Source: Polytrichum commune (lineage: Eukaryota > Streptophyta > Polytrichopsida > Polytrichales > Polytrichaceae). Taken from it: a stretch of DNA of 64,000 nt. Every line of letters starts with the position of its first letter. Within the stretch, counting starts at the first letter, position 1. The notes below the pieces were generated by a model. The model was not told the DNA's origin. It did not search any database and saw only the letters and a list, made by a program, of their open reading frames with translations. Positions 20,631 through 32,569 of this stretch are shown one piece after another. The position numbers and the translations under genes are program-made. Location of the stretch: the NCBI GenBank assembly GCA_950295325.1, contig OX485804.1, positions 31,498,001 to 31,562,000 on the forward strand. The letters run 5' to 3'.

Positions 20631-21868
20631 ACCCGTCATCCAACACCACCCCCACAAAACAAATCTAAATTTTTTTAGATCCCGAACAAAATTTGATGCC
20701 CGCTCTGTCCAACTTTGAAAAATAAAATTGCCCCTGCATTCTTGAAGGCCGTTGTCCATATAACTCATATTAAGTGCACTTCATCTTCAAGGTCCAAAAT
20801 CCAATATGTATGTTCACTTCATTGAGTAAATAAGCGATTGGTTGGGATTTCATTTTTGAAGTGAAACCGTCAATAAATCATGTTATTAACTTGGAAGTCA
20901 AGTATATTACAAAACCCTCATTGGCACTGAGATTATAATTATGTGACTTACCATTAAAAAAGTCTTTGCCATTCTAAAATGAACTAAAATTAATTTCTTA
21001 TTTTCGTATGTTTATTTTATAATAGTTTAGTTAATACCTTCTACTTGACAAAGTATTCATACATATTCAAATTAATTAAGAGTGATTGAATGTAATTAAG
21101 TCTAAATGGCCGTATTAGAAGGTAATTGAGTGCAAGGCCTAGGTTTCTACAAGTATCCATACACATTTAAACTAATTAAGCCTGATTAAGTGCAAGTAAG
21201 TGCATTTAGCCTAATTAAGCATAATGAAGCCTAAACAAATGTAATTAAGCACATCATTCCTCATATCTGAATTAAATCAAGTTTATTTCTAGTAAGTGCA
21301 TTTTATAATTAATTAGGCTTAATTAATTTGGTAAGCATACTTTTTGATTTAATTGGGCTTAATCAGGATCATGTAGGATTAATTAGACCTGATTGCATTC
21401 AATCACACTTTATTAGTTTGAATGTGTGTAAATACTTGCGGAAATAGAAGGTATTATTTAAAATAGTATAAAACAAATATAATTAAAATACAAACTAGTT
21501 TTAGTTTCAATTTAGAATGACAAAGACCTTTTCAATGGTAAGTCACAGAAATTATAACCTTTGTGCTAATGAGGATTTTGGAATATTTTTGACTTCCAAG
21601 TTAATCACGTGCTTTACTGATGGTTTCACTTCGATAATGAAATCCCAATCTATTGCTTATTTATTCAATGGAAGTGAACATATATAATGGATTTTGGACC
21701 TTGAAGATGAAGTGCACTCAATATGAGTTATATGGATAAGCAACCTTCAAGAATGCAAGGGCAATTTTGTTTTTCGAAATCGGGCGGAGTGGGCAACAAT
21801 TTTCGGTCGGGATCTGAAAATTTTAGATTTGTTTTGAGGGGGTTGCCCTGAGGTGTTGAATCACGGGC
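20631..21868. mobile_element. 1.2-kb fold-back (palindromic) element
   Basis: The left arm (about 20631-21105) is the reverse complement of the right arm (about 21375-21868) through many landmarks: CAAAACAAATCTAAA, TTGCCC(C)TGCATTCTTGAAGG, GTGCACTTCATCTTCAAGGTCCA, ATTGG(T)TTGGGATTTCATT, AACTTGGAAGTCAA and ACTTACCATTG/AAAA. The loop of about 270 bp is AT-rich and itself contains opposed GCCTAATTAA / TTAATTAGGC motifs. Arms this long with no coding core suggest a fold-back or long-TIR MULE-like element. No target duplication could be fixed, so the outer edges are approximate. Confidence 0.75.
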
Positions 21869-21949
21869 CCCGGCCCCTATCCACCTCCCCCTAAAAGTTT
21901 GTAGGGGGAGGTTTAGCATCCGGCCCCACCCATGGTACTAAGGCAAAGG

Positions 21950-22689
21950 GAGTCTATTAGAAAACATGATTGTGGATCCCTCACCTTTCTTTCCAAGTGA
22001 TAGGTGAGATCCAATCCTTTGTTTGTGCCCCACATTAACCCTTAATTTCATGAGAGGCCTATTTTGGGTTTATGAACAACTTTTGAAGGCAAAATCATCC
22101 AGAAGGAAGGTGCTAGGAAGGTCACAATAGGTATCATTGTGCTCCTCATGAGATTTTCTTGTCAATGGCAATGATCCCATTCCAATATGAAAATATGGTT
22201 GGTCACAAGTAATTTTCAAAATCAAGGATGTACTAGCTTTTCCCTTTGTTCATAAGTTACTATACATAGTAGACTATTGTTATATGATTGAAATTTGTCA
22301 ATTTTCTTTGGACTATTTGCCTCAAAGTGTATAACTCTTAATATATTCTTGAAAGTGTGGACTTTAATTTTTTTTTTCATATATGTATCACAATTCCTTC
22401 AAGTTAATGATTCTAAATTGTTTATAAACAAATCACAAATACTACTACCATACGATGTGATGTTAAAATCATTAGCAACAACGTTTCTTTCGAGTACAAT
22501 AAATATTGAACTCTATAAAGCTTGCATTTAAGATGATCTAATGAAACCACAATACGCTCTAAGAAGTTAATGGTCAAGAATGCTTCCAGGTGTACAACAA
22601 GGTCACAATGTTCCAACCTATAACTCTTCCATTCACCTCTTCCTCTTCCTCTCACATATTCCCATATGATGGTGTATTCTCTACTAGCC
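21950..22689. other. No gene recognised
   Basis: AT-rich sequence with short open frames only. Confidence 0.4.
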
Positions 22690-23010
22690 CACGTCTCTTT
22701 AACTAGGAAACACACGATTAGTACAAGATGGTTAGCAAATTCAAATGGAGGCCATGGCCACTTTCATCGTGATTTTCGGAGCTCGTGTGAACTTTTTATG
22801 TATTATCAAAGTGAAGATTTGTGTGCTCATTACGTGGTCACATAGGTCACCCCAATGATGTTGACTATTGAGCCTAGAATAATAAACATATTTTGAACAT
22901 GTACTCCAACCTTTTTAAAACACACGTATTTTTTGTATACGTTTTTGGAGCTACACCAAACCACATACCACTCAAACTAGGTGTCCAATTAAGATAAGTA
23001 ATTGATTTAG
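22690..23010 (+). repeat. Rep-A copy 5
   Basis: Nearly full unit: GAAACACACGATTAGTACAA, TCGGAGCTCGTGTGAA, CATTACGTGGTCACATAGGT, GGAGCTACACCAAACCACAT, GGTGTCCAATTAAGATAAGT. Confidence 0.75.
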
Positions 23011-23079
23011 GCACATCAAATTAAGGACTCAAACTAGGAACAGTCCATTCCATTATTACATTCTCATATATTAACATTA

Positions 23080-23200
23080 TGGTAGCAGACCCATTCCCGA
23101 CCACCACCCCATTTTTGCAGCTTAGGCCAACCTACTTCCATGCAGCACAATATCAATCTCTCATCAATGTTGACATGTCATGGTTGAAACCCAACAACAT
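23080..23200 (+). repeat. Dispersed repeat, family E copy 1
   Basis: GGTAGCAGACCCATTCCCGA through TGACATGTCATGGTTGAAA matches 27124-27241 closely. Confidence 0.75.
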
Positions 23201-24149
23201 CCACAATCACCGGCACACGATCCGTCCAACAACTCAAGTGCAACCATGTGTTAGAGCATGAGTCGTTGGTCTGATTAACCACTTGTGCGGTGTGCACAAA
23301 ATCCAGCCCACAACAATCTCAACTCTTGAAATCTCAACCAGTTATATTCACTCTATCAAATCCAAATAACCTTATCCATTTGAACTTCAATATCTTTAGA
23401 TATCTATAAGCGACCTTACGTTAATGAGTGCCTCCCGCTCAGCAATGCATGTGCTTCACCGCAGGCGGATGTTGCGCCCTTATCCAACCCTTCAAGGTGT
23501 GTGGACCTGCAGGCTGCAACAAGGGCTGTCAGTTGGCAACCCCGTTGGCATGCACCCTACAACTACAACTTTTGAAGAGACCAAATCAAAAGATTGAGAA
23601 TAGTCTTTGCACCATTTTGTAATGCATACTCCTGGCAAAACGGACTAAAAAGGTAACAAGTCATAAAGCTACATTTTCCTGTGCATGCATTTTGAAGACT
23701 TGAGGTTTGTGAACTGACCAATAGTGCTCGCTGAGATTTGCTTTACCAATGACACGAGTCGCATCTTTGAAATGTCGCCATCAATTTCAGACTTGAATCC
23801 GAAGGGAATTTACGAACTGTATCAGGACCAAATCTTGACATCAGAACCCTGATTTGCATTACCAACTTTCAAGCCATCCCACAGTTACAACTTCCAACTT
23901 TCAGGCCTGAATTGCCATATCAGAAAAGAACCCGTCATTAGACTGCCAGCAATGCGAAGGAACTCCCAATTTTCATAATAACTCCTCCAAAGACTGTTTG
24001 TGAATGTCTTCACAGTTAGCAATGCCTGTACATGCAGCTCAAGAGGCTGGGTCCCTTTCTGTAAAGAGGGGACCAACGTTGTGCTAGTCTTATCTTGGGT
24101 GTCACAGGTGATGACTAGATCCTTCACAAAAAGCTCCATAAATGAATAC

Positions 24150-25924
24150 CTTTCTTAGGAATCCATGATCAGATAGAGAATCTGGAATGGGAGGCCAGCA
24201 GACATAAGCATCATCAGCCAGTATACTGTGCAAAACCTCCAAATGTGCTGCACAGCAAAGTTCATATTAGCAGACAACCTTGTGCCTAATGTGATGCCTC
24301 GTGTAGCTAGGCTCCTGATTCTGGAAAATACCTCCGGAAAACAAGGTCGTTAGGTGAAGCTTTTAATCTTGTCCCCCTGGATTCTACAAGCTATTTATCT
24401 CAATAACACCACCAAGGCTCAACAAGAGGCTATAAGAACATTGAAGATGTACATTAAAGCTGGAGCGTGACAACATGAAAACTATATGTTAATCCAGGGC
24501 TAGGTTACATCCCTAAGCTATACCCTGCCTGTGATATGCACAGATGCATCTCAGCCCATCTCTGTTGCATTTCTCATATTAGGCTCCTTTCCTTCTGATA
24601 TGAGGAGCTGATTCATGCCTCACTGACCTTGTTACATTGGATGCCATTGCTATCTTGAAAGATGGATAACTAGTTACTGCAATTTCCGGATGCATATCTG
24701 CCCAGCAGATTTCATTGATGAGGGTTTCCATGCCCAGGAAAGGCTGAAAGAACAAAAATAAGTTTCAGAGCACTCCTGTTCGCATCCTATATGCATCTAG
24801 ATCTCTATTGCAAGGACAAATAAAAAATACATAAAAAAAAGAGACAAAGGTGAAGGGGACACACCGTAGACTATCAAATCACACATAGATAATCTGCTTT
24901 GGGTCAGTTTGGACAGGAATGCCCCAACCAACTGCTGCGCGTGAAATGGAGGAGACCTTTCATGACCCAACACTGTACCTATAATTCAAAAGTCAAAAAA
25001 CACCTCTTAGACACAGAATTGCCATGGACTTCATGGCATTGTACTTTGGAATGCCAATATTCAGTTCAATATTGGAGATATCTCAAGTAGAGAGGAGAAA
25101 ATGACAAGAAATAATCCAAAAATAAATAACCACTGCTGATGAAACTACCTTCAAAAATTCATACAATTTTCTTTAGATTCTAGAGCCCTGCAGCTGTGCA
25201 TGTACTAAGAGTCTAAAGGGACTTTGCAAGAGGAAAGTGAAACTAGCCGCTTATTAAAAGCAAGAGAAACTAGCTGCTAATTAAATCCCTCTGCATACAA
25301 TGAGACATGACCTTTGTGAGACTACGTATATATGATGACCTAATGAACATAAAGACCTATAATTCTAGGTCGAATTCTAGTTGAACACTCATGCATACCT
25401 CATGAGTGTGGGAAGGAGATCACACAAATTTGGAATCGGATGAAAGCATTTGTTGATGATACTTGGGGAGAGCAAAGTAGTTGTTCTCTTTATGAATCTC
25501 ACAAGGCTTGCCATGAGGAGGGCAGCACTGATTTTCAATCAGCAATCCTCGTCCTGCCTCATCCCTCTTTCCCATGTGGTCCTCCAAATCAGCCTTTCTG
25601 CCAGTCAACACAATTTCATGAGGAAAAAACACAACTGATCATAATATACCACGAAAAACTTTGCAACATGCAACAATTTGTATTATGAGTACACACCATA
25701 TCACAATATATGCCATAACACATGCAACAATTTGTATTGAACACGCATGTAAACCGTATCAATTGGATCACATGCATAAATACCATATCACAATATGCCA
25801 AGAAAAGTATACACATGCAACTATTTCTGTTACAAGTACATCCCATATATTTAAGGTACAGAATAAAGATTAAGTGGTGATAGTCAGCAGTCCTAATAAT
25901 TGCAATATGGCTAGCATTCAACAG
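24150..25924 (-). pseudogene. Organellar-type methionyl-tRNA synthetase, intron-bearing pseudogene
   Basis: Read on the minus strand, exon-like blocks follow the order of plant chloroplast/mitochondrial MetRS. 25924-25871 gives LLNASHIAIIRTADYHH (compare IRTTDPKH). About 25640-25399 gives LLIENQCCPPHGKPC and KENNYFALPKYH (zinc-knuckle and following region), ending at the donor CATGAG|GTATGC. The acceptor TTATAG at 24979 opens VQCWVMKGLLHFTRSS, then GIPVQTDPKQIIYV, a stop, and FDSL. The block from about 24247 to 24150 gives RFCTVYWLMMLMSAGLP then, in another frame, DHGFLRK before the donor AAG|GTATTC. The disablements are TGA after KFV, a frame change before the GIP block, TGA in place of Trp in YVWFD, and a frame change before DHGF. 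The KMSKS-bearing 3' half was not found. The retained intron boundaries imply a duplicated genomic gene, not a processed copy. The functional enzyme charges organellar initiator and elongator tRNA-Met. Confidence 0.75.
25666..25860. repeat. Degenerate tandem repeat inside the MetRS relic
   Basis: CATGCAACAATTTGTATT ... CCATATCACAATAT recurs about three times at roughly 60-70 base spacing, between two MetRS blocks and probably within a former intron. Confidence 0.55.
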
Positions 25925-26517
25925 GCCCGGAACAGCTACCAACAACATTGTACACAAAGAGAAAACTCATACATCCCAGATTTCATTACCAAAAACATGC
26001 AGGTAGGGGTTGGATAAATTGAGAAAGGTGACCAAACAGAGAAAAATTAGGTTTTATGAAGATGAAATACTAGAATTGTTTTCTCATTTTTGAAGTCCTC
26101 CGTAATTCAGACCTCCAGAATTGGAGAGAAAATATCTGAGAATTGCATCGGCTGAAGGTTACAATTTAGACATTTATTACGCTCATGTTGTATGACCGCG
26201 AGCTTTGTGTGGCCAAGACGTATAGCTCCATTAAATGTGAGAGCATGCTAAACCACAAATTGAATATCACGAGACAAAAATTGAACTCACTTCTTCCCAT
26301 GAAGTTTGATAGCCTGAAGCCAAGACATAACAATGCCCTCTAGAAGCCCGCCCCTGTTGAAGCTGCCCCATGCTCATATGTGCCATTGGAGGAATCCATA
26401 TCTTGCCCTTACAGTCTCTGCATATCCGTAATCAATTCAAAACTGAGAAAATTCAAGGAGCTAATAATCTCCTCAACAGACATATATCGCACAAACGCCA
26501 TTGGTATCACTTCAGAA

Positions 26518-26823
26518 TCACGCAGGAAGTGAAGAAATTACTCGAATTCGGGCCACTCCGGCACCTCCAATGGTTGGATTGGATGCGAAGCTGCAGTCAC
26601 GCATAACTGCGATGTCGTCATTGTCATCCAGGAGTGTAGTCTTCTCCCAAACCCTAACCCTAACCCCACATCTCCTCACATCCAATACCCTAGGACCACA
26701 AACCTTTGCCAGACGCGAACCTTGGACTCCGGATGCCGCGTGCAAAACAGGGGAAGTAAGACAAGAGCGATATGAGAGCATCGGATTGCGCAGCGGCAGC
26801 GAGAGGCGAGGACGAGCATGCAA
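26518..26823 (-). other. Possible transit-peptide exon of the MetRS relic
   Basis: A 101-codon minus frame begins MHARPRLSLPLRNPMLSYRS and is rich in Arg, Ser, Leu and Val with almost no acidic residues for 60 residues, as expected for a plastid or mitochondrial targeting peptide. It lies upstream of, and on the same strand as, the MetRS relic, in a locally CpG-richer patch. The catalytic N-terminal exon (HIGH motif) that should follow was not located, so the link is inference. Confidence 0.35.
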
Positions 26824-27123
26824 ATAAATTCTTGAACAACTTCAGCAATAGCAACGCCTCCCAAGGCAATTTGGTGCAAGAATTTGGCCTTCGGACGAAA
26901 ACATCATCGACATGCACACATTCGACACTCATTCATTCACTTCTTTCGCCCCGTGCACTTAGGCCCAAACCACATGACCGGAAGTTTCCCAAAAAGGAGA
27001 CCTCTCATTGGTTGATTGAGGCAAGTAGAAATGGTGGCATTCATTACTAATTTGGTTCGGTTTAGGTTCGGAAATCTCACGTAATAAAAAGACAAATGAC
27101 ACGGCAAAGGAGAGGTACTAATA

Positions 27124-27670
27124 AGGTAGCCAACCCATTCTCGACCACCATCCCATCTTCGCAGCTTAGGCTAATCTATTTCCGTTCAGCACAATATCAA
27201 TCATAGATCAATGTTGACATGTCATGGTTGAAATCCAACTTAGCCAAATGTCGGTGGCTAATAGCCCACCCACACTTATTGGTGCAGGCCGCCAATGAAT
27301 GGTGACTACTAGCATTGGTTACAACCACTGGCTCTCACTGGTTAAACCAACTCTAAAAGCGACCCCTGCTGGTAGAATTCATTCACTAGTGGCATGCACC
27401 AGTAAGTGTGGGTGGGCTATAAGTTGATAGCTAGGTATAAATTACAAGCATATTTAGGTGCCACAATGATCCATTACAAGAATAAAACAGTCTCGGTTTT
27501 GTAGATGATCTACACAAGATCAATAGTTGATCAATGTTGGCATGTCAAGGTTGAAATCCAACTTAGCCAAATGTTGGTGGCTAAGTTGACAGCTAGGTGT
27601 AGATTATAAGCATATCCAAGTGCCATAATGATTGATTACAAGAATCAAGCATTCTCGGTCTAGTAATAGC
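27124..27670 (+). repeat. Family E copy 2, itself partly duplicated in tandem
   Basis: 27124-27241 matches 23080-23200. The part from ATCAATGTTGACATGTCATG through CCAAATGTCGGTGGCTAA and onward (AGTTGATAGCTAGGTATAAA) is repeated at about 27518-27670 (TTGGCATGTCAAGG ... AAATGTTGGTGGCTAAGTTG). The first copy is interrupted by the element at 27262-27419. Confidence 0.75.
27262..27419 (+). mobile_element. 158-bp MITE with a preserved empty site next door
   Basis: The ends are TAGCCCACCCACACTTATTG and, reversed, TAGCCCACCCACACTTACTG. The element is flanked by TAA on both sides (27259-27261 and 27420-27422). The tandem copy of the surrounding sequence at about 27573-27584 reads GGCTAAGTTGAC with no insert, so the insertion and the 3-bp duplication are shown directly. 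The TAA duplication fits PIF/Harbinger-type insertion, although the terminal bases are not the usual GGGCC. Confidence 0.85.
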
Positions 27671-28479
27671 ATAATTATTGCAAAGAGAGTAGCCTATATA
27701 TCATGAGTAAAAGTCAAAGAGCATATCCACTCAAAAAATTCATGATAATTTAGTTATTGTGAAAATATTATGAAAAAAAATTAATTTTCTTCTTCATCTT
27801 TTTCGCTACATGGGGAATTCTTCTCAATAGTCATACCTAAACCACAAATATGCCAAATTGCCTAATTGGTTGGGAATGGATCAGCTACCTTAGAAAACTT
27901 GTGGGCACTATTGTGGTATGGGGGGGGGAGCAAATAAGAATTGGAAGAGCGATATATTTTATTGGTGAGTTTATTTTATGAAGCCACAAGGTTGTTGCCC
28001 TAGCATAAGTAGACCTCCTTTGTCTTCCGGTCATGTAGTTTGGGTCTTGGAGCATCTCCACTCATGGAGCCACAACCATGCCACTACCATTGGCTTTTTT
28101 AGACATTGTAAAGTAATTAAGCATGATATGACTGTAGTTAGGTTTTTGCTATGGCTCAAAACAACAAAACCCAGGGAACTAAGTCTCCAGGAAGACTGAG
28201 ATAGTGTCTATAAGGGTTAATGCCACATTGGATTAAGGTTCACAATAGCAATTTAGATTGTTTCTTACTTCGTTCCTTCTCTCTTCCATTTATCCTCCAC
28301 TCTTATGATTCATTGGTGCTTTCTCAGTCATGAGTGATTTTGTCCTACCTTTAGGGAATATTCGATCACTCTATGTCTTGACCTATTTCAGTCATAAAGC
28401 TCAATAGCTTGGCAAGTGGTCGATGGCTCATAGTCAGGATAAAGTCCGGGGTAATGTCTTTTTATAACCGCATAGTCTT
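27671..28479. other. No gene recognised
   Basis: Unassigned sequence with a G-run at 27920-27928 and short open frames only. Confidence 0.4.
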
Positions 28480-29930
28480 TGCTCATCATAAATCACAATT
28501 GCGGTAATTCAACGATTTAATTCCTTCTTTAATCGACTTACAACCATCATGCAAGTGTCGCAGAGCTAATAGCCATCATCTTCACTTATCCGATAAACCT
28601 GGCAACTCATCTCAAAAACATCCACACTGTCAATACACACAACAATGCATGACAAGCTAGGCGATATCCTGTGTTAAAGCTTTTAGTCTAATGTTGTTTA
28701 CTAAGAACTTGCATTGGTTATAATCTTACTCCGTGGTAGTATCGCCTTCTCCTTCTCTGGTAACGTCCTGGCAGCCTATAGCCTACATGTTACTGACTTC
28801 TCGCCTTCTCCTCTCTTTCTCTCTCTCTCTCTCTCTCGGCTTAATGGCCCTACCCAGGCGATACCCTTACCTCGGTAACTGCCGGGTAACGTCTATCTCT
28901 GACACTCAGGCTTTAGCCTTCGAATATGGCTATGGCCACTTAATCTCTCTCTTGGTAATGGCCTTGCTTCTCTCAAACCTCTCAGCCTTTACTGCGTCCT
29001 CCCATACTACTTGCCTTTTTTACTTCTTCTTACTATTTCTTCCACTTCACCCTCTTGGCTAGGTATTTTCTTTATCTTATTGATGAACATGCGATTGCCC
29101 CTCTCAAGCGACTCGTTTGTTCTCTCACTGCCTCTCATGTTACGGCGAGTACATCCTTGCTTATCGCCAACACTTTTACTTCTCTGCCTCTCTTAGACTT
29201 AGTAAATCTTCCTCTCGGCCATAGCCCTCAACATGTTACTATGATTATTCTCAGACAATGCCGACCTTTCCAGACATTACTCTCCTAGACTCTTCTCCTT
29301 CTTCGTTGGCCTATCGCCCGAATATACTTCTTACAAACGACTTAGTTACTCAATAATCTTGCTCACAATCTCTGACACAATCTTACTCAAATTGACTCTA
29401 CCAAGTCCTTTCCTACAACTTAATAACACTCCAGATTTTACTCTCTAACTACTTCACCCTCTTGGTGAATTATTTGTCTATTTCAATGCTCCTGACTATC
29501 GCCAATATGCTTCACTGCTCAACTTGCCTTCTCGACACTAATTTCATACTAAGACTAACTCTCATCCCTTATTCCGCCCTTACTCAAAATGTCATTCCAT
29601 TCAAGACAACTTGCTCTCATTCAAATAGTCATTACCATCACCAACATTGCATTGCACACACACTGCAAGACTATTGCTTATCAAAATGCTATATTCCACA
29701 TTTTAGTGTTCTCAGTCACAAGACACCGAATCTCTTGATTCTTCATCTGCCTATTGCTATCTTTCTCTCGAGTATCCCACTCGGAGTCTGTCTAATTGCA
29801 CTCAACCTCAATCACTGAGCGTTGATGCTCTATCAGCCTATTGCTCTAATCTGAGACTATGTCTGATTCTACCTTTGAAAATAGTCTATCTTCAACCTCG
29901 ACTGTCCCCTCCTCATAGCGCCGAGGGTGA
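28480..29930 (+). other. Long pyrimidine-rich, G-poor block
   Basis: For about 1.4 kb the plus strand is dominated by C and T (a (TC)n tract near 28805-28838) with few G. Open frames are frequent because stop codons containing G are rare, but their products (for example 28733-29062 and 29462-29818) are low-complexity Leu/Ser/Thr peptides with no domain. CACCCTCTTGG occurs twice (29048, 29457), and GGCGATA/CTATTGC-type words recur. Read on the minus strand it is purine-rich. The origin is unknown. Confidence 0.5.
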
Positions 29931-30455
29931 GGGGCAGTCGGTTAGTAGTCTAACTGCTTCTGCAACGGCAATAGCCCTTCCTTTTCACACTGGATGGCCT
30001 CCAGTGGCTAATAGCCGGATGAATCTTATCAACAAATGAAAATGGCCAACTTTGGCTAGGCGATAGCCAAAAAAATGGTTTTACAATGACCCACCCACAA
30101 GGCCCTATATGTATCAAAAAAATGCAATTGTCCACCATCAAATGTTGTTGACGTGTCGTATCATCATTGGACACGAGCACAATGAATATAGACTATAACA
30201 AGCGGTCAGCACAACAAGGTTAGTGCTATGCCCAATATCATGCATGTGTCATCATGCTACATGTTGTAGTAAGATTCATTGTGTACCTATCACGCCATTC
30301 CCACAACTCAATAGATAATATGAGGATGCGTTGCTATAGCCCATAGCAGGCTCCTTGCGGACAATATCTAATAGGCAATGATTGAAGCATCACAAAGGAA
30401 GGCATACGAATGAGTCCAACCTCCATCCCTTGCTATGTAGCAAACTAACTGTAAT

Positions 30456-30809
30456 TTAAGTAAAATTGGACTAAGGCCAAGTCGAAAATTATAACATGTT
30501 GTATTCTATCATAGAATCCTAAAATAGGATTGTATGCTAGGATCCTTTGATAGACTATGCAGACACGATTATGACCAATTGTTTTGTATATATTTTCTTT
30601 GTTCAACATCTAAATATATAGATTTAACATCAAAACATAGATTTACTACTTTTCCATCATATTTTAATAGCATAACATACAAGCATTCACTAAGGATTCA
30701 CATATCTCCCATAATTTTTAGGTGTATCAGAAGTGTATTGTTAGATCCGCCCATAGAATTGAGACAACCTAAAAGTCCAGATTTGGAAAACCTGTCTAAA
30801 TTTGCTTAA
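30456..30809 (+). mobile_element. MITE-like element with TTAAGTAAAATTGGAC ends (Rep-B), copy 1
   Basis: The left end TTAAGTAAAATTGGAC and reversed right end TTAAGCAAATTTAGAC are inverted repeats. The interior (TATCATAGAATCCTA, CTAAGGATTCACA, GTGTATTGTTAGATCCGCC, AAGTCCAGATTT) is shared in order with 33432-33778 and 34060-34424. Non-coding. The target duplication is unclear. Confidence 0.65.
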
Positions 30810-32569
30810 CCCCTAACTTCCCAAGCAACCCATCTTTGGTTGATGGATGATTTCTTCCCTACATTAAAACCATCTAACTCATTCATTCACAATCAAAATA
30901 GATATAAACATCAAGCCAATATGAATATCTACCCATAGAGACATGAGTTGTGCAATTTGGAGATGATTAGAATATGCAAAAATTTATCAAAGTGGAAAGT
31001 GTCATTTTTTGTTGTGTTGGGAGCTCATGTGAGGGTGCTAGCCCCAATCAATGGTTGCCACTTCAATGCAAACCTTGCATAGATATCAAAGATGTTCATT
31101 TTGGTAAAAGTGAAATGTTTATGGATGTTCATGTTAAGAACACCCTTTGTGCTCACATCAACTATCCATTCTAACATTTGGACACTCTCTAATTGTTTAG
31201 GATTTTTTGCATATATGTGGTTAGATATATGGGACAATTTACATTCTCCAAATGCAAGGTAGCTAGCCTATTATGATTTGCACATCTTAGCATGAGAATT
31301 TGTGGAGGTGCTTTATTATTTTGTTCCCATCTAGTGGATCACACAAGCACCCTGCTTAGATTCCATGTTAATTTCATTGGTCAAAGATCTTTTATGGGAA
31401 ATAAAACATGGTGTTTTCTCATCCATCATTTCATTCATTTGTTATAATCTAAAAATCCAAAGGGTTATTTCATGCCCATTTTTTACCTCAAAATAGCTCA
31501 TCTCCCATGTTTGAAGATTATATGGATAAAATCTCATGCTAACCTCAAAACTTGTCCATAAAAAATCCACAACCAACATTGAGTGAAATGCACTGAAAAA
31601 AATCCTTTTATAGGCTTGGGAAGTTAGGGGTTAAATGCGAGATAAGTCAAATTGAGTCAATTTGTTACAATCACATAACATTTTTCAATTGCTACCAGAC
31701 ATTCCAGTCTGATAATATTCATTGACAGTGTTTTACCCAAGTTTATCAAATTGAATCGCAAATACTAGAAAATGTCAATAAGAGAATGTAAGAGAATAAC
31801 CATGGTATAGTTCATGAATAGTATATGACTTATTCATGGCTCCACCCACCCTCCATACTCAACTAGATAATGTTATGTAGTTAGGAAGTCTTCCCTTCAA
31901 ATAATTATGCTTCATGTGACAATACTTAATATAGAACATAAGAATGACCTAATAGAGATATTTTCATTAAATCTCTAAAAAATATTGTCACGAATTAACT
32001 TTTGAAATAGTTAAGGCCTTTGACTACAAAAAATGGCAGTGATGTGTGGAGGTTTTGACAACTAAGTGTGATGGGAAGGATCAAGTGGATATGCATACTT
32101 TTAAGATCAAGTAGAAGTTGGTCATGGCCCTTTCTTGGGTCCTTGAGTACTTAAGGGGAGGACAAGAGTTCCTTTAGACACAGTTGGAAACATGTACGAA
32201 CATACACTCTATTCACTTTGACCTCCCCCCATGAGACCAAAGTTCTTCTTCTTGGAAACACGTTGGAAAATTGCATGTAGGAAAACATAGATGTGTGGAA
32301 GATTTGGTTGATGTCTTGCATCATATTTTCAAGAAGGTCGATTAGAGATTGATAGTTACCTTGAACAAACTTTAACAACAAAGTTTACGGGGGAATTGAA
32401 AGGTCAATCATCCCAATTGGTATATCAAAGAAGGCCTCCGACTCTTGAGGGTGCATTCATCGAGGCATTGTACATTGAGCAATTTTAACCCTAATGTACT
32501 TTCCCATTCTTGTCTTCAATGTACTACTAGCTAATTTGAGTTTGTGTCAACTATTTTTGTGACCTCCCT

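Noticed and set aside
20443-20718. 91-codon frame at the left edge of the fold-back element
   Set aside because: Runs into the inverted arm, starts in a G-run, and has no conserved domain.
23885-24139. 84-codon minus-strand frame after the MetRS block
   Set aside because: Begins within the sequence following the donor AAG|GTATTC and does not resemble the next MetRS segment; more likely former intron sequence.
24999-25083. Apparent minus-strand exon reading GIPKYNAMKSMAIL with good splice-like ends
   Set aside because: The true MetRS segments before and after it join at NE|VQ-like positions with this piece falling in the intron; the open frame and its splice phase appear to be coincidence.
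26648-26666. CCCTAACCCTAACCC telomere-like motif (also near 46006)
   Set aside because: Only two to three units, inside unrelated sequence. Short interstitial matches are expected by chance or in promoters.
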